Part shown: piece by piece, positions 5,992-12,841 of the stretch
How the letters are laid out: the number at the start of each line of letters is the position of its first letter
How positions within the stretch are numbered: position 1 is the first letter of the stretch
From: Betaproteobacteria bacterium
Lineage (GTDB): Bacteria > Pseudomonadota > Gammaproteobacteria > Burkholderiales > Burkholderiaceae_C
NCBI GenBank assembly: GCA_947448675.1
Contig: CANFOR010000058.1
Span: 1-13,253, forward strand
Direction: 5' to 3'
Length of the DNA stretch: 13,253 nt
Made by a program: the position numbers and the translations under genes
Notes under the pieces: generated by a model
Seen by the model: only the letters and a program-made list of their open reading frames with translations
Told to the model about the DNA's origin: nothing
Databases searched by the model: none

Positions 5992-7203
5992 ATGAACGCA
6001 GTAGAGCAAATTCGCGCATTTAACGCGGGCCGCGAGCCCGAACGCTTGCTGATGAAGTACGAGAAGATGCGCACCGGCGCCTTTTCTTTTTTGCGCGGCG
6101 CTTGCCATGTGTTTTACGCGCAATTGCCACGCGGTGGCATTTTCAAATCTGTGCCTCTAGCCTGGGTGTGTGGCGACATGCACCTGGAAAATTTTGGCAG
6201 CTACAAAGGCGACAACCGTTTGGTCTACTTTGACTTGAATGATTTTGACGAGTCGGCCCTCGCGCCTGCAACCTGGGAACTGGTGCGCCTGGCTACCAGT
6301 GCCTTGGTCGGTGCTGATGACCTGGGCTTGCCAAGCAAGGAAGCCGATGCCCTGTGCGTGAGCCTGCTCGACGCCTACGCCAATGCGCTGGCCGCAGGCA
6401 AGGCCTATTGGCTGGAGCGCGACACCGCGCAAGGCCTGGTGCGCGGCCTGCTCGACAGCGTGCGCGAGCGCCACCGCCCAGCGTTTTTAGACAGCCGCAG
6501 CAGCGTCGTGGCCCAAGGCAAACGCAAAGTGCGCAAACTCAGCATCGACGGCAAAAAACTGCTGGCCATTACGCCAGTGCAGCGCAGCCAAGTGACCGAG
6601 TTTATGCAGGGCTTTGCCGCTACCCAAGAGCAGCCTGATTTTTACCAAGTGCTCGACGTGGCGCGCCGCGTGGCGGGTACTGGCAGCCTAGGGGTGGTGC
6701 GCTACGCCATCTTGGTGCGCGGCAAGGGCAGCCCCGACAACAATTATTTGCTCGACCTCAAGCAAGCTCTGCCTTCGGCCTTGGTAGCGCGGCTCAAGGT
6801 CGCACAGCCCGCTTGGCAGAGCGATGCCCACCGCGTGGTAGCTCTGCAGCGGCGCATGCAGGCAGTGTCGATGGCGTTTTTGCAGCCCGTGATGCTGGGC
6901 AGCATGCCCTGCGTGTTGCGCGCGCTGCAGCCCTCGGAAGACCGTGTGAGCCTGAGTGGCGTCGGCCAAAGCGCGCAAGAACACCATGAGGTGGTCGCCA
7001 CCATGGGCCGCTTGATCGCCTGGGCACAACTGCGCAGCGCAGCACGCCAGGGCTCCGCCAGTGTCGAGGAGTTGATTGACTTTGGCCAGCGCAGCAAATG
7101 GCGTGGCAAATTGCTGGACGCCGCGCAAGACTGCGCCACGCAAACGCGCAAAGACGCTGCCGCCTTCAACCAAGCCTTTGACGACGGCTACTTCGCAGCA
7201 TGA
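5992..7203 (+). CDS. DUF2252 family protein with kinase-like catalytic motifs
   Basis: Function unknown. The 403-residue cytoplasmic protein belongs to the DUF2252 family by its hallmark strings. GDMHLENFG (61-69) followed by VYFDLNDFDES (78-88) resembles the catalytic loop (HGDxHxxN) and metal-binding DFD of aminoglycoside-phosphotransferase-type kinases, so a small-molecule or protein kinase role is a reasonable but unproved inference. No signal peptide or membrane segment is seen. The ATG at 5992 has TGAGGAA about 7 nt upstream; earlier in-frame codons (from 5839) overlap the M14 gene and are rejected. The sulP start is 9 nt beyond its stop, so the two are almost certainly cotranscribed. 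Confidence 0.88.
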   Translation: MNAVEQIRAFNAGREPERLLMKYEKMRTGAFSFLRGACHVFYAQLPRGGIFKSVPLAWVCGDMHLENFGSYKGDNRLVYFDLNDFDESALAPATWELVRLATSALVGADDLGLPSKEADALCVSLLDAYANALAAGKAYWLERDTAQGLVRGLLDSVRERHRPAFLDSRSSVVAQGKRKVRKLSIDGKKLLAITPVQRSQVTEFMQGFAATQEQPDFYQVLDVARRVAGTGSLGVVRYAILVRGKGSPDNNYLLDLKQALPSALVARLKVAQPAWQSDAHRVVALQRRMQAVSMAFLQPVMLGSMPCVLRALQPSEDRVSLSGVGQSAQEHHEVVATMGRLIAWAQLRSAARQGSASVEELIDFGQRSKWRGKLLDAAQDCATQTRKDAAAFNQAFDDGYFAA

Positions 7204-7208
7204 TATTT

Positions 7209-7236
7209 TGCTATGAATAAAATAGCATTCTACGCA
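7209..7236 (+). repeat. Hairpin repeat copy C spanning the sulP start codon
   Basis: TGCTAT (7209-7214) and ATAGCA (7222-7227) form a 6-bp stem with a 7-nt loop, the same geometry as copy B, followed by TTCTACGCA. The sulP ATG (7213-7215) is partly in the stem. The 15-mer ATAGCATTCTACGCA (7222-7236) aligns without gaps to copies A and B and is in the same codon phase. Confidence 0.45.
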
Positions 7237-8904
7237 ATACCAGAGCGCCTTCGCACGCAATTGGCAGAGCTAAAGCCTAGTTTGGTACCCGATTTGGCGG
7301 CGGGCCTGTGCGTGGCCGGTTTGTTGTTGCCCGAGGCCGTGGCCTATTCGGGCTTGGCGCATTTGCCGGTGGCGCATGCCTTGGCCGCCTCCTTGGTGGC
7401 CCTGCTTATCTACGCCTGTTTTGGCGGTAGCCGCTTTGCGGTGGTTGCGCCAACTTCTTCCACTGCTACGTTTTCTGCAGCAGCCGTGCTCGCCATGCCG
7501 GGCCTTGCCGCCAATCCGGCCGCGTATGCCACAGCAGTATTGGCACTGGTCTTGGTGGCAGGCGTGGTGTTGATCTTGCTCGCCGCAGCACGCCAGGGCC
7601 AGCTCTCGGCCTATGTCTCGCGGCCGGTGTTGCGCGGCTTTGCCTTTGCGCTGGCCATCACCATCGTCATCAAACAACTGACCGACGCCACCGGCCTGGC
7701 CTTGCCGCATGGCAGCGCGTCTGACCCTTTGCATGTGCTGCTCTATGTGCTGGGCCATGTTCAGCAGCTGCATCTGCCGAGTCTGGCGGTGGCCTTGGTC
7801 GCAGCGATCACGGTGGCCTTGCTCAAGCGCTGGCCGCGCATACCGGCTTTGATGGTGGTGTTGGTTCTTGCCATCGGGGCTGCTTATGCGTTGGACCTGA
7901 AGGGCCTGGGCGTCGAAGAAGTCGGCGCGGTCGAGCGCCCCAGCTTTGTGCCGGTGTGGCCCGTGCTCGCCTTGGACGAATGGCTGCGCGTAGGCGAGCT
8001 GGCTGTGGGTTTGGTGGTGCTGGTATTTGCCGAGTCTTGGGGCAGTGTGCGCAACCTGGCGCTGGTCCATGGCGACAAGCTGGACGCCAACCGCGAGCTG
8101 ATGGTGCTGGGCACCTGCAATGCGGGCGCTGCGTTGATGCAAGGCATGGCCGTGGGCGCGGGTTTTTCGGCCAGCTCGGCCAATGCGGCGGCCGGTGCGC
8201 AAAGCCGGGTGGCGGGCTTGGCTGCGGTGGCTGTGATGGGCTTGGCATTGGCCTTTGCCCTGCCCTGGCTGCATTTGCTGCCGCGCCCCGTATTGGCGGT
8301 GGCGGTGATCGCGGCGCTGTGGCATGCACTGTCGCCCAAGCCCATCTTGGCGGTGTGGCACATGCGGCGTGACCGCTTGCTGGTAGTCGGCGCGATTGTT
8401 GCGGTGCTCTTGCTGGGCGTTTTGCATGGCATGTTGGCAGCGATTGCGCTGTCTTTGGTGGACGCCTTGCGCCGCTTCAGCGAGCCTGTTGTGCACGAGC
8501 TAGGCCAATTGGCCGCGACCCACAACTTTGTGGTGCTCAATGAAAACCCCGAAGCTGCGGCCCAGCCCGGTTTGCTGGTGCTACGTCCAGAAGAGCCTTT
8601 GTTTTTTGCCAGTGCCGAGCGGGTGGTGGCCGATGTGGTCGCGCGCGCGCAAGCACGCCCAGGCCTGCGCGCCGTGGTGCTGAGCATGGAAGAGAGTGCC
8701 GACATCGACAGCACCGCCGTTGAATGCCTGCTCGAGTTGCGCCAGCAACTGGCTCGCAGCCAGATCACCCTGGCCCTGGCACGGGTAAAACAGCCGGTGC
8801 GCGAACTGCTGGCACGCGTAGACCCGCAGGGCCTGGGGCTAGAGGCCTGCCATTTTTGGAGCGTGGCGGATGCCGTGGCCGCTCAGCAAACTGCGCCAAA
8901 ATAA
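7213..8904 (+). CDS. SulP family anion transporter with STAS domain
   Basis: Inner-membrane anion permease of the SLC26/SulP family; known bacterial members move sulfate, bicarbonate or dicarboxylates, and the substrate here cannot be told from sequence. It has 563 residues: a transmembrane domain of many hydrophobic segments (about 25-420), opening with the family signature (PDLAAGLCVAGLLLPEAVAY, 26-45, and VVAPTSSTATF, 77-87), and a C-terminal cytoplasmic STAS domain (about 453-556) with the typical loop SMEESADIDSTAVECL (491-506). Upstream, 9 nt after the DUF2252 stop, the ATG lacks a Shine-Dalgarno and lies partly in a small hairpin, suggesting translational coupling. The molybdenum-hydroxylase gene starts 58 nt downstream, so molybdate or sulfate supply is a thinkable but unsupported role. 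Confidence 0.93.
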   Translation: MNKIAFYAIPERLRTQLAELKPSLVPDLAAGLCVAGLLLPEAVAYSGLAHLPVAHALAASLVALLIYACFGGSRFAVVAPTSSTATFSAAAVLAMPGLAANPAAYATAVLALVLVAGVVLILLAAARQGQLSAYVSRPVLRGFAFALAITIVIKQLTDATGLALPHGSASDPLHVLLYVLGHVQQLHLPSLAVALVAAITVALLKRWPRIPALMVVLVLAIGAAYALDLKGLGVEEVGAVERPSFVPVWPVLALDEWLRVGELAVGLVVLVFAESWGSVRNLALVHGDKLDANRELMVLGTCNAGAALMQGMAVGAGFSASSANAAAGAQSRVAGLAAVAVMGLALAFALPWLHLLPRPVLAVAVIAALWHALSPKPILAVWHMRRDRLLVVGAIVAVLLLGVLHGMLAAIALSLVDALRRFSEPVVHELGQLAATHNFVVLNENPEAAAQPGLLVLRPEEPLFFASAERVVADVVARAQARPGLRAVVLSMEESADIDSTAVECLLELRQQLARSQITLALARVKQPVRELLARVDPQGLGLEACHFWSVADAVAAQQTAPK

Positions 8905-8962
8905 GCGAGACTAGTGCCTTGTAGAGTCCCTAACCGTATTCCACGCCAGTGAGACAAAGCCT

Positions 8963-11314
8963 ATGAGCAATAACACCGCCCCCCTCTCCCAGCAGGCCCT
9001 TAACTCCCCGCAAGCCCTTAAATTTGGCAGCGGCCAAGCCGTGCAGCGCATGGAAGACGCGGCCTTGCTGCTGGGCCGGGGCCGCTTCACCGACGACCTC
9101 GCGCCCGAGGGCGCAACCCGCCTGTGCTTTGTGCGTTCGCCCTACCCGCATGCACGCATCGTGTCGGTCGATACGGCAGCAGCTAAAGCCATGCCCGGCG
9201 TGCTCTATGTGGTGAGCGGTGCTGATCTGGCGGCTGCCGGTGTCAAACCCATACCCGGCAACCCCGCATTCAAGCGTGCCGATGGCCCTGGTGCAGGCGC
9301 GCCGCGCAGGCCTTTGGCGCATGAGCGCGTGCGCTTTGTCGGCGAGGCCGTAGTGGCGGTCGTGGCCGAAACCATGCAACAAGCCCGCGATGCTGCTGAG
9401 GCTGTGGTGGTGGAATACGAAGAGTTGCCCGCGGCCGTTACGGTAGACGATGCCACCGCCGCAGGGGCCAACGCGCTGTGCGATGCCGCGCCCGACAACA
9501 TCAGCGCCGAAATGCGCCATGGCAATGCGGCTGCGACGCAGCAGGCTTTTGCGCAGGCTGCGCATGTGGTCAAGCTGCATATTCAAAACCAGCGGCTGGC
9601 GGCGCTGTCTATCGAGCCACGCTCGGTACTGGCTTGGCTGGCGCAAGACGGGCGCCTGACGCTTCACATGAGCACGCAAATGCCCAGCGGCGTGCGCGAT
9701 GCCGTTTGCGACAGCATTGGCTTGGCCAAAGACCGCATGCGCGTGCTGGTGGGCGACGTGGGCGGTGGCTTTGGCATGAAGACCAGCACCTACCCCGAAG
9801 ACATTGCCGTGGCCTGGTGTGCCCACACGCTGGCTCGCCCGGTGAAGTGGATTGCCGACCGCAGCGAAGAATTTTTAGCCGCCACCCAAGGCCGCGACGT
9901 GCAGAGCGACGCTGAAATGGCCTTGGCAGTAGGCGGCAAAATTTTAGCCCTGCGCCTGCGCTCCAGCGCCAATGTGGGCGCCTACCCCACCGGCACGGCG
10001 GTCACCATCGGGTTGATGATCGGCCCTTGGGTGCAAACCAGCGTCTACGACATCCAGACGATTGACTTTCACTTCAAAGCGGTCATGACGAACACCGCGC
10101 CGATTGGCGCCTACCGTGGTGCGGGGCGGCCCGAGGCAATTTTCATCATGGAGCGCCTGATGGACGAGGCCGCACGGCAAACCGGCATCGACCGCATTGC
10201 ACTGCGCCGCCGCAACTTCATTCGCCCCGAGCAAATGCCCTACAAAAATCCCATGGGTCAGCTCTACGACACCGGCAATTTTGAGCATGTGATGAACCAA
10301 GGCCTGGCCTTGGCCGACTGGAGCGGTTTTGCGGCGCGCGCCGCCGCCAGCAAAGCCCAAGGCAAACTGCGCGGCCTGGGCATTGCCACATTTTTAGAGT
10401 GGACTGGCGGCAACGTGTTCGAAGAAACGGTGAGCGTCGATGTGTGGGCCGACGGCACCATTGAGGTCTTTAGCGCCGTCAACCAAATGGGCCAAGGCAT
10501 TGCGACCACGCTGGCGCAGCTAGTGGTCGATGTGTTTGGCGTACCGTTCAGCCAAGTGCGCGTAGTACTGGGCGACACCGACCGCGGCAACGGCTTTGGC
10601 AGCGCTGGCTCGCGCTCCATCTTTGCTGGCGGCTCAGCGCTGCGCACAGGTGCTGAGCGCACGGTAGACCACGCCAAAGCGCTGGCCGCCAAAGAGCTAG
10701 AGGCTTCTGCGCAAGACATCGACTACCTAGCGGGTCGCTTTGCCGTGCGCGGCACCGACCTCAGCATTGGCCTGTTTGAGCTGGCCGCCAAGCAAAGCGG
10801 CGCGCGCATCCACATGGACAGCACCAGCGCCGTGGCGGGCCCGACCTGGCCCAACGGCTGCCACATCAGCGAAGTGGAAATTGACCCGCTGACGGGCGAG
10901 GTGCAGGTGCAGGCTTACAGCAGTGTGAACGACGTAGGACGCGTCATCAACCCGCTGATTGTGCGTGGTCAGCTCGACGGCGGCGTGCTGCAAGGCATAG
11001 GCCAAGCCCTGTGCGAACAAGTGGTCTACGACCGGGAAACAGGCCAGCTGCTCACCGGCAGCTTGATGGACTACAGCGCCCCGCGCGCCGACGCCGTGGC
11101 CTGCCAGTTGTACAACGAGATGGACGAATCCACGCCCTGCAAAAATAACCCGCTGGGTGTGAAGGGAGTGGGCGAACTTGGCACGATTGGCGCAACCCCT
11201 AGCGTCGTTAATGCCGTAGCCGATGCTTTGGCGCGCAGTGGCTATGGGGGCAAAACGGCTGCGTTGCAAATGCCATTGAGCGCTGCCCGCATGTGGGAGC
11301 TGATGCGCACTTAA
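8963..11314 (+). CDS. Molybdopterin-binding subunit of a xanthine dehydrogenase/CoxL-type hydroxylase
   Basis: Large catalytic subunit of the molybdenum hydroxylase superfamily; 783 residues, full length for CoxL-like proteins. An N-terminal a/b-hammerhead domain (about 28-155, starting RMEDAALLLGRGRFTDD) is followed by the Mo-binding domains: VGGGFGMK (266-273), the active-site loop AYRGAGR (383-389), QMGQGIATT (508-516), and GVGELGTIGA (735-744) with the expected catalytic glutamate E738. The loop is AYRGAGR, not the AYXCSFR of true aerobic CO dehydrogenase, so CO oxidation is unlikely; the substrate (aldehyde, purine, N-heterocycle or other) is unknown. No signal peptide. Neither a 2Fe-2S nor a FAD subunit gene is adjacent, which is unusual. 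The ATG at 8963 has only a weak ribosome site. It is probably read from its own or the sulP transcript. Confidence 0.93.
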   Translation: MSNNTAPLSQQALNSPQALKFGSGQAVQRMEDAALLLGRGRFTDDLAPEGATRLCFVRSPYPHARIVSVDTAAAKAMPGVLYVVSGADLAAAGVKPIPGNPAFKRADGPGAGAPRRPLAHERVRFVGEAVVAVVAETMQQARDAAEAVVVEYEELPAAVTVDDATAAGANALCDAAPDNISAEMRHGNAAATQQAFAQAAHVVKLHIQNQRLAALSIEPRSVLAWLAQDGRLTLHMSTQMPSGVRDAVCDSIGLAKDRMRVLVGDVGGGFGMKTSTYPEDIAVAWCAHTLARPVKWIADRSEEFLAATQGRDVQSDAEMALAVGGKILALRLRSSANVGAYPTGTAVTIGLMIGPWVQTSVYDIQTIDFHFKAVMTNTAPIGAYRGAGRPEAIFIMERLMDEAARQTGIDRIALRRRNFIRPEQMPYKNPMGQLYDTGNFEHVMNQGLALADWSGFAARAAASKAQGKLRGLGIATFLEWTGGNVFEETVSVDVWADGTIEVFSAVNQMGQGIATTLAQLVVDVFGVPFSQVRVVLGDTDRGNGFGSAGSRSIFAGGSALRTGAERTVDHAKALAAKELEASAQDIDYLAGRFAVRGTDLSIGLFELAAKQSGARIHMDSTSAVAGPTWPNGCHISEVEIDPLTGEVQVQAYSSVNDVGRVINPLIVRGQLDGGVLQGIGQALCEQVVYDRETGQLLTGSLMDYSAPRADAVACQLYNEMDESTPCKNNPLGVKGVGELGTIGATPSVVNAVADALARSGYGGKTAALQMPLSAARMWELMRT

Positions 11315-11330
11315 CCTGGGCAAAGCAGGG

Positions 11331-11359
11331 TAGCGGCGGTGGCAGCGCCAAGGCCGCTA
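11331..11359. terminator. Hairpin between convergent genes, possible bidirectional terminator
   Basis: TAGCGGC (11331-11337) pairs with GCCGCTA (11353-11359). Inside, TGGC (11340-11343) pairs with GCCA (11347-11350) around the triloop AGC, separated by a 2x2 internal loop. It lies 17 nt past the molybdoenzyme stop and includes the stop codon of the convergent gene. No T-tract follows on either strand, so it is not a classic intrinsic terminator. Confidence 0.35.
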
Positions 11360-11905
11360 GTGGGGCGACTTCAGTGCCTCGGCAATCAAGGTTTTCTTGG
11401 CATCGTCAAAAACGCCTTCCACCCGCGCCAGCACATGGCCGCTGCGGTTGAGCACCAGGGCAGAAATTTGCTCGGTGTTGGTCAACCCAACTGACTTTAA
11501 AAAGGCTTGTTGGTCGGTAAAAACCGGCATCACCTTAGAGCGCTCTTGCTCACTCGGGTAGCGCGCCTGCAAACGGTTTTCGATGGCGCTGCGGCCATCA
11601 AAATTGCCAGGGTCGTTCAAGATGGGCATGCGCACCCAAGCGTGGGGGCCATCTTCGCGCAGGCCCATGCCCTCTACCCAGGTGTCTACATCGTGGCCGT
11701 GGCCACGCTGAAAACTCACCAGCACCAAGGTGCGCTCAGCGGTCAGGCCAGCCGGAATGCTGATGGGCTTTTTGTTCAAGTCCACCGCAATCAATTGCGG
11801 CATTCGGCCCATAATGGCTTGGCCGGTGGGCGTGGCAAACGCAAACAAAACGCCTGCACTGGCGATCAAAGCCCAGAGCATGCTGTCTTTCCATTTATGT
11901 TCCAT
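11357..11905 (-). CDS. Membrane-anchored thioredoxin-like protein without cysteines
   Basis: No named family is recognised with certainty. The 182-residue product has a short positive N-terminus (MEHKWKDS), one hydrophobic anchor or signal segment (about 8-25, SMLWALIASAGVLFAFA), and a domain with thioredoxin/peroxiredoxin-like strand order: TLVLVSFQRGHGHDVDTW (59-76), then MPVFTDQQAFLKSVG, and the closing SALVLNRSGHVLARVEGVF (148-166). It contains no cysteine, so redox catalysis is excluded; a chaperone or assembly role as in ATP10-like proteins is a guess from the FQR...DTW region. ATG at 11905 is chosen because AGGAGGT lies 5 nt upstream; the frame stays open to 11968. It is convergent with the molybdoenzyme gene and divergent from the tetR gene, which probably regulates it. 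Confidence 0.8.
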   Translation of the reverse strand: MEHKWKDSMLWALIASAGVLFAFATPTGQAIMGRMPQLIAVDLNKKPISIPAGLTAERTLVLVSFQRGHGHDVDTWVEGMGLREDGPHAWVRMPILNDPGNFDGRSAIENRLQARYPSEQERSKVMPVFTDQQAFLKSVGLTNTEQISALVLNRSGHVLARVEGVFDDAKKTLIAEALKSPH

Positions 11906-11927
11906 AGCGACCTCCTGTTGTGCTGCA

Positions 11928-11957
11928 CTTATGCTACTGACCATACGCTTAAAGCAA
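11928..11957 (-). promoter_or_regulatory. Candidate promoter of the thioredoxin-like gene
   Basis: On the minus strand, TTGCTT (complement of 11952-11957) is followed after 18 nt by CATAAG (complement of 11928-11933). The start codon is at 11905. A small inverted repeat, CATCA-aaac-TGATG (11970-11983), lies just upstream and could be a regulator site. Confidence 0.4.
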
Positions 11958-12017
11958 GATGCATGCAAACATCAAAACTGATGATGGAATGGGCATTTTG
12001 CGGTGCTTCACAGGCTG

Positions 12018-12038
12018 AGTGGGCCGTATAGCCCCACT
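12018..12038. promoter_or_regulatory. Candidate TetR operator
   Basis: Inverted repeat AGTGGG (12018-12023) and CCCACT (12033-12038) with a 9-nt centre, 21 bp in all, ends 24 nt before the tetR-type start codon in the divergent intergenic region. Position and size fit an autoregulatory TetR-family operator. The trailing TTTT would also allow a weak terminator reading. Confidence 0.4.
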
Positions 12039-12062
12039 TTTACCGAACATTTACAATTTCTT

Positions 12063-12683
12063 ATGCCCATAAGCACCTCCCCCAAAGTTTCCTTTAAGGT
12101 GCAAATGCACCAAGCGCGGGAGCAAGCCCTGGTGGGCACCGCCAGCCGCCTGCTGGCAGAAAAAGGTTTTGAGGCCATGACCATGGACGAGGTGGCGGCC
12201 CAAGTGGGCATCGCCAAAGCCAGCTTGTACAAACATTTTTCGAGCAAAGAAAGCTTGGCCGCTGCCGCTATGGTGGGCGTGATGCGCCAAGCCCAGGCCT
12301 TTTTAGCGGCACTGCCCGAGCAGGCTGAGCCTATGGAGCAGCTCAAAGCCGTGGCGCGCTGGACCATGCAGCTGCAGTTGGCGGGGCAAATGCCAACGCT
12401 GCCCAGCCAAAATTCTAGCCTGCGCGCCGTGCTTATGGCCAACCGCGACTACATGGACGGTTTGATGGACATTAGCGATCGTTTGGGCGCTTGGATCGAG
12501 GCGGCGCAAGCGCAGGGCGCACTCAACCCCAGCCTGCCCCCCATCGCGGTGCTCTACACCCTGTATGCCCGCGCCTGCGACCCGGTGCTGGAGTTTTTAA
12601 AAATGGGTGGCCAGCACAGCGACGCGCAAATCATTGACATCGTGCTGGGCACTTGTTTTGAGGGCTTAAATATTCGCTCGTAA
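12063..12683 (+). CDS. TetR/AcrR family transcriptional regulator
   Basis: Ligand-responsive DNA-binding repressor acting as a dimer. The 206 residues have the classic N-terminal three-helix domain (about 18-64), with LLAEKGFEAMTMDEVAAQVG (30-49) and the recognition-helix signature IAKASLYKHFSSKESL (50-65). An alpha-helical ligand-binding and dimerisation domain follows (about 70-200), for which no ligand can be named. ATG at 12063 is preferred because it gives a normal TetR N-terminus; a GTG at 12003 would add 20 unrelated residues. There is no Shine-Dalgarno, and TACAAT (12052-12057) sits close enough that the transcript could be leaderless. It is divergent from the thioredoxin-like gene; shared control through the palindromes between them is likely. 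Confidence 0.93.
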   Translation: MPISTSPKVSFKVQMHQAREQALVGTASRLLAEKGFEAMTMDEVAAQVGIAKASLYKHFSSKESLAAAAMVGVMRQAQAFLAALPEQAEPMEQLKAVARWTMQLQLAGQMPTLPSQNSSLRAVLMANRDYMDGLMDISDRLGAWIEAAQAQGALNPSLPPIAVLYTLYARACDPVLEFLKMGGQHSDAQIIDIVLGTCFEGLNIRS

Positions 12684-12703
12684 TGCTGCATGTGCACAAC
12701 ACT

Positions 12704-12719
12704 TGGCATGCGCCGTGCT
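12704..12719 (+). promoter_or_regulatory. Candidate sigma-54 (-24/-12) promoter upstream of the porin
   Basis: TGGCATG (12704-12710), four bases, then GTGCT (12715-12719). Against the consensus TGGCACG-N4-TTGCW, 10 of 12 defined positions match, and the essential GG and GC dinucleotides are exactly 10 nt apart. The predicted start is near 12730, giving a leader of about 110 nt. A palindrome TGTGCACA (12691-12698) lies just upstream. No convincing sigma-70 promoter was seen in this 158-nt gap. Confidence 0.4.
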
Positions 12720-12731
12720 TGCTATGTCTTT

Positions 12732-12774
12732 GAACTTCGGAGAAGATCAAAGTTCGAGCACAAGACTGTGTCTT
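12732..12774 (+). other. Two small hairpins in the porin leader region
   Basis: GAACTT (12732-12737) pairs with AAGTTC (12750-12755) across 12 nt, and AAGAC (12762-12766) pairs with GTCTT (12770-12774) across the triloop TGT. Further on, a T7 run (12812-12818) precedes the start codon. Together they could shape the 5' leader of the porin mRNA, or end the upstream tetR transcript. Confidence 0.3.
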
Positions 12775-12841
12775 TGCCGTGAAATGTTAAAAATTCTCGG
12801 GCTCAAATTTGTTTTTTTACTCTACCGAAACAGGAACCACC

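Noticed and set aside
7270..8496. Long open frame antisense to the SulP gene (408 codons)
   Set aside because: Product is dominated by H, Q, R and A with no recognisable domain, as expected opposite a GC-rich membrane-protein gene; the plus-strand SulP is clearly real.
8930..9826. 298-codon antisense frame opposite the molybdoenzyme gene
   Set aside because: Histidine- and glycine-rich composition from codon mirroring, with no domain and no ribosome site noticed.
8963..11314. Aerobic CO dehydrogenase large subunit (CoxL form I)
   Set aside because: The active-site loop is AYRGAGR, not AYXCSFR; only general molybdenum hydroxylase membership is supported.
12784..12818. Intrinsic terminator from AAATT...AATTT followed by T7
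   Set aside because: The stem would be only A-T pairs, too weak; the T-run is more likely part of the AT-rich porin leader.
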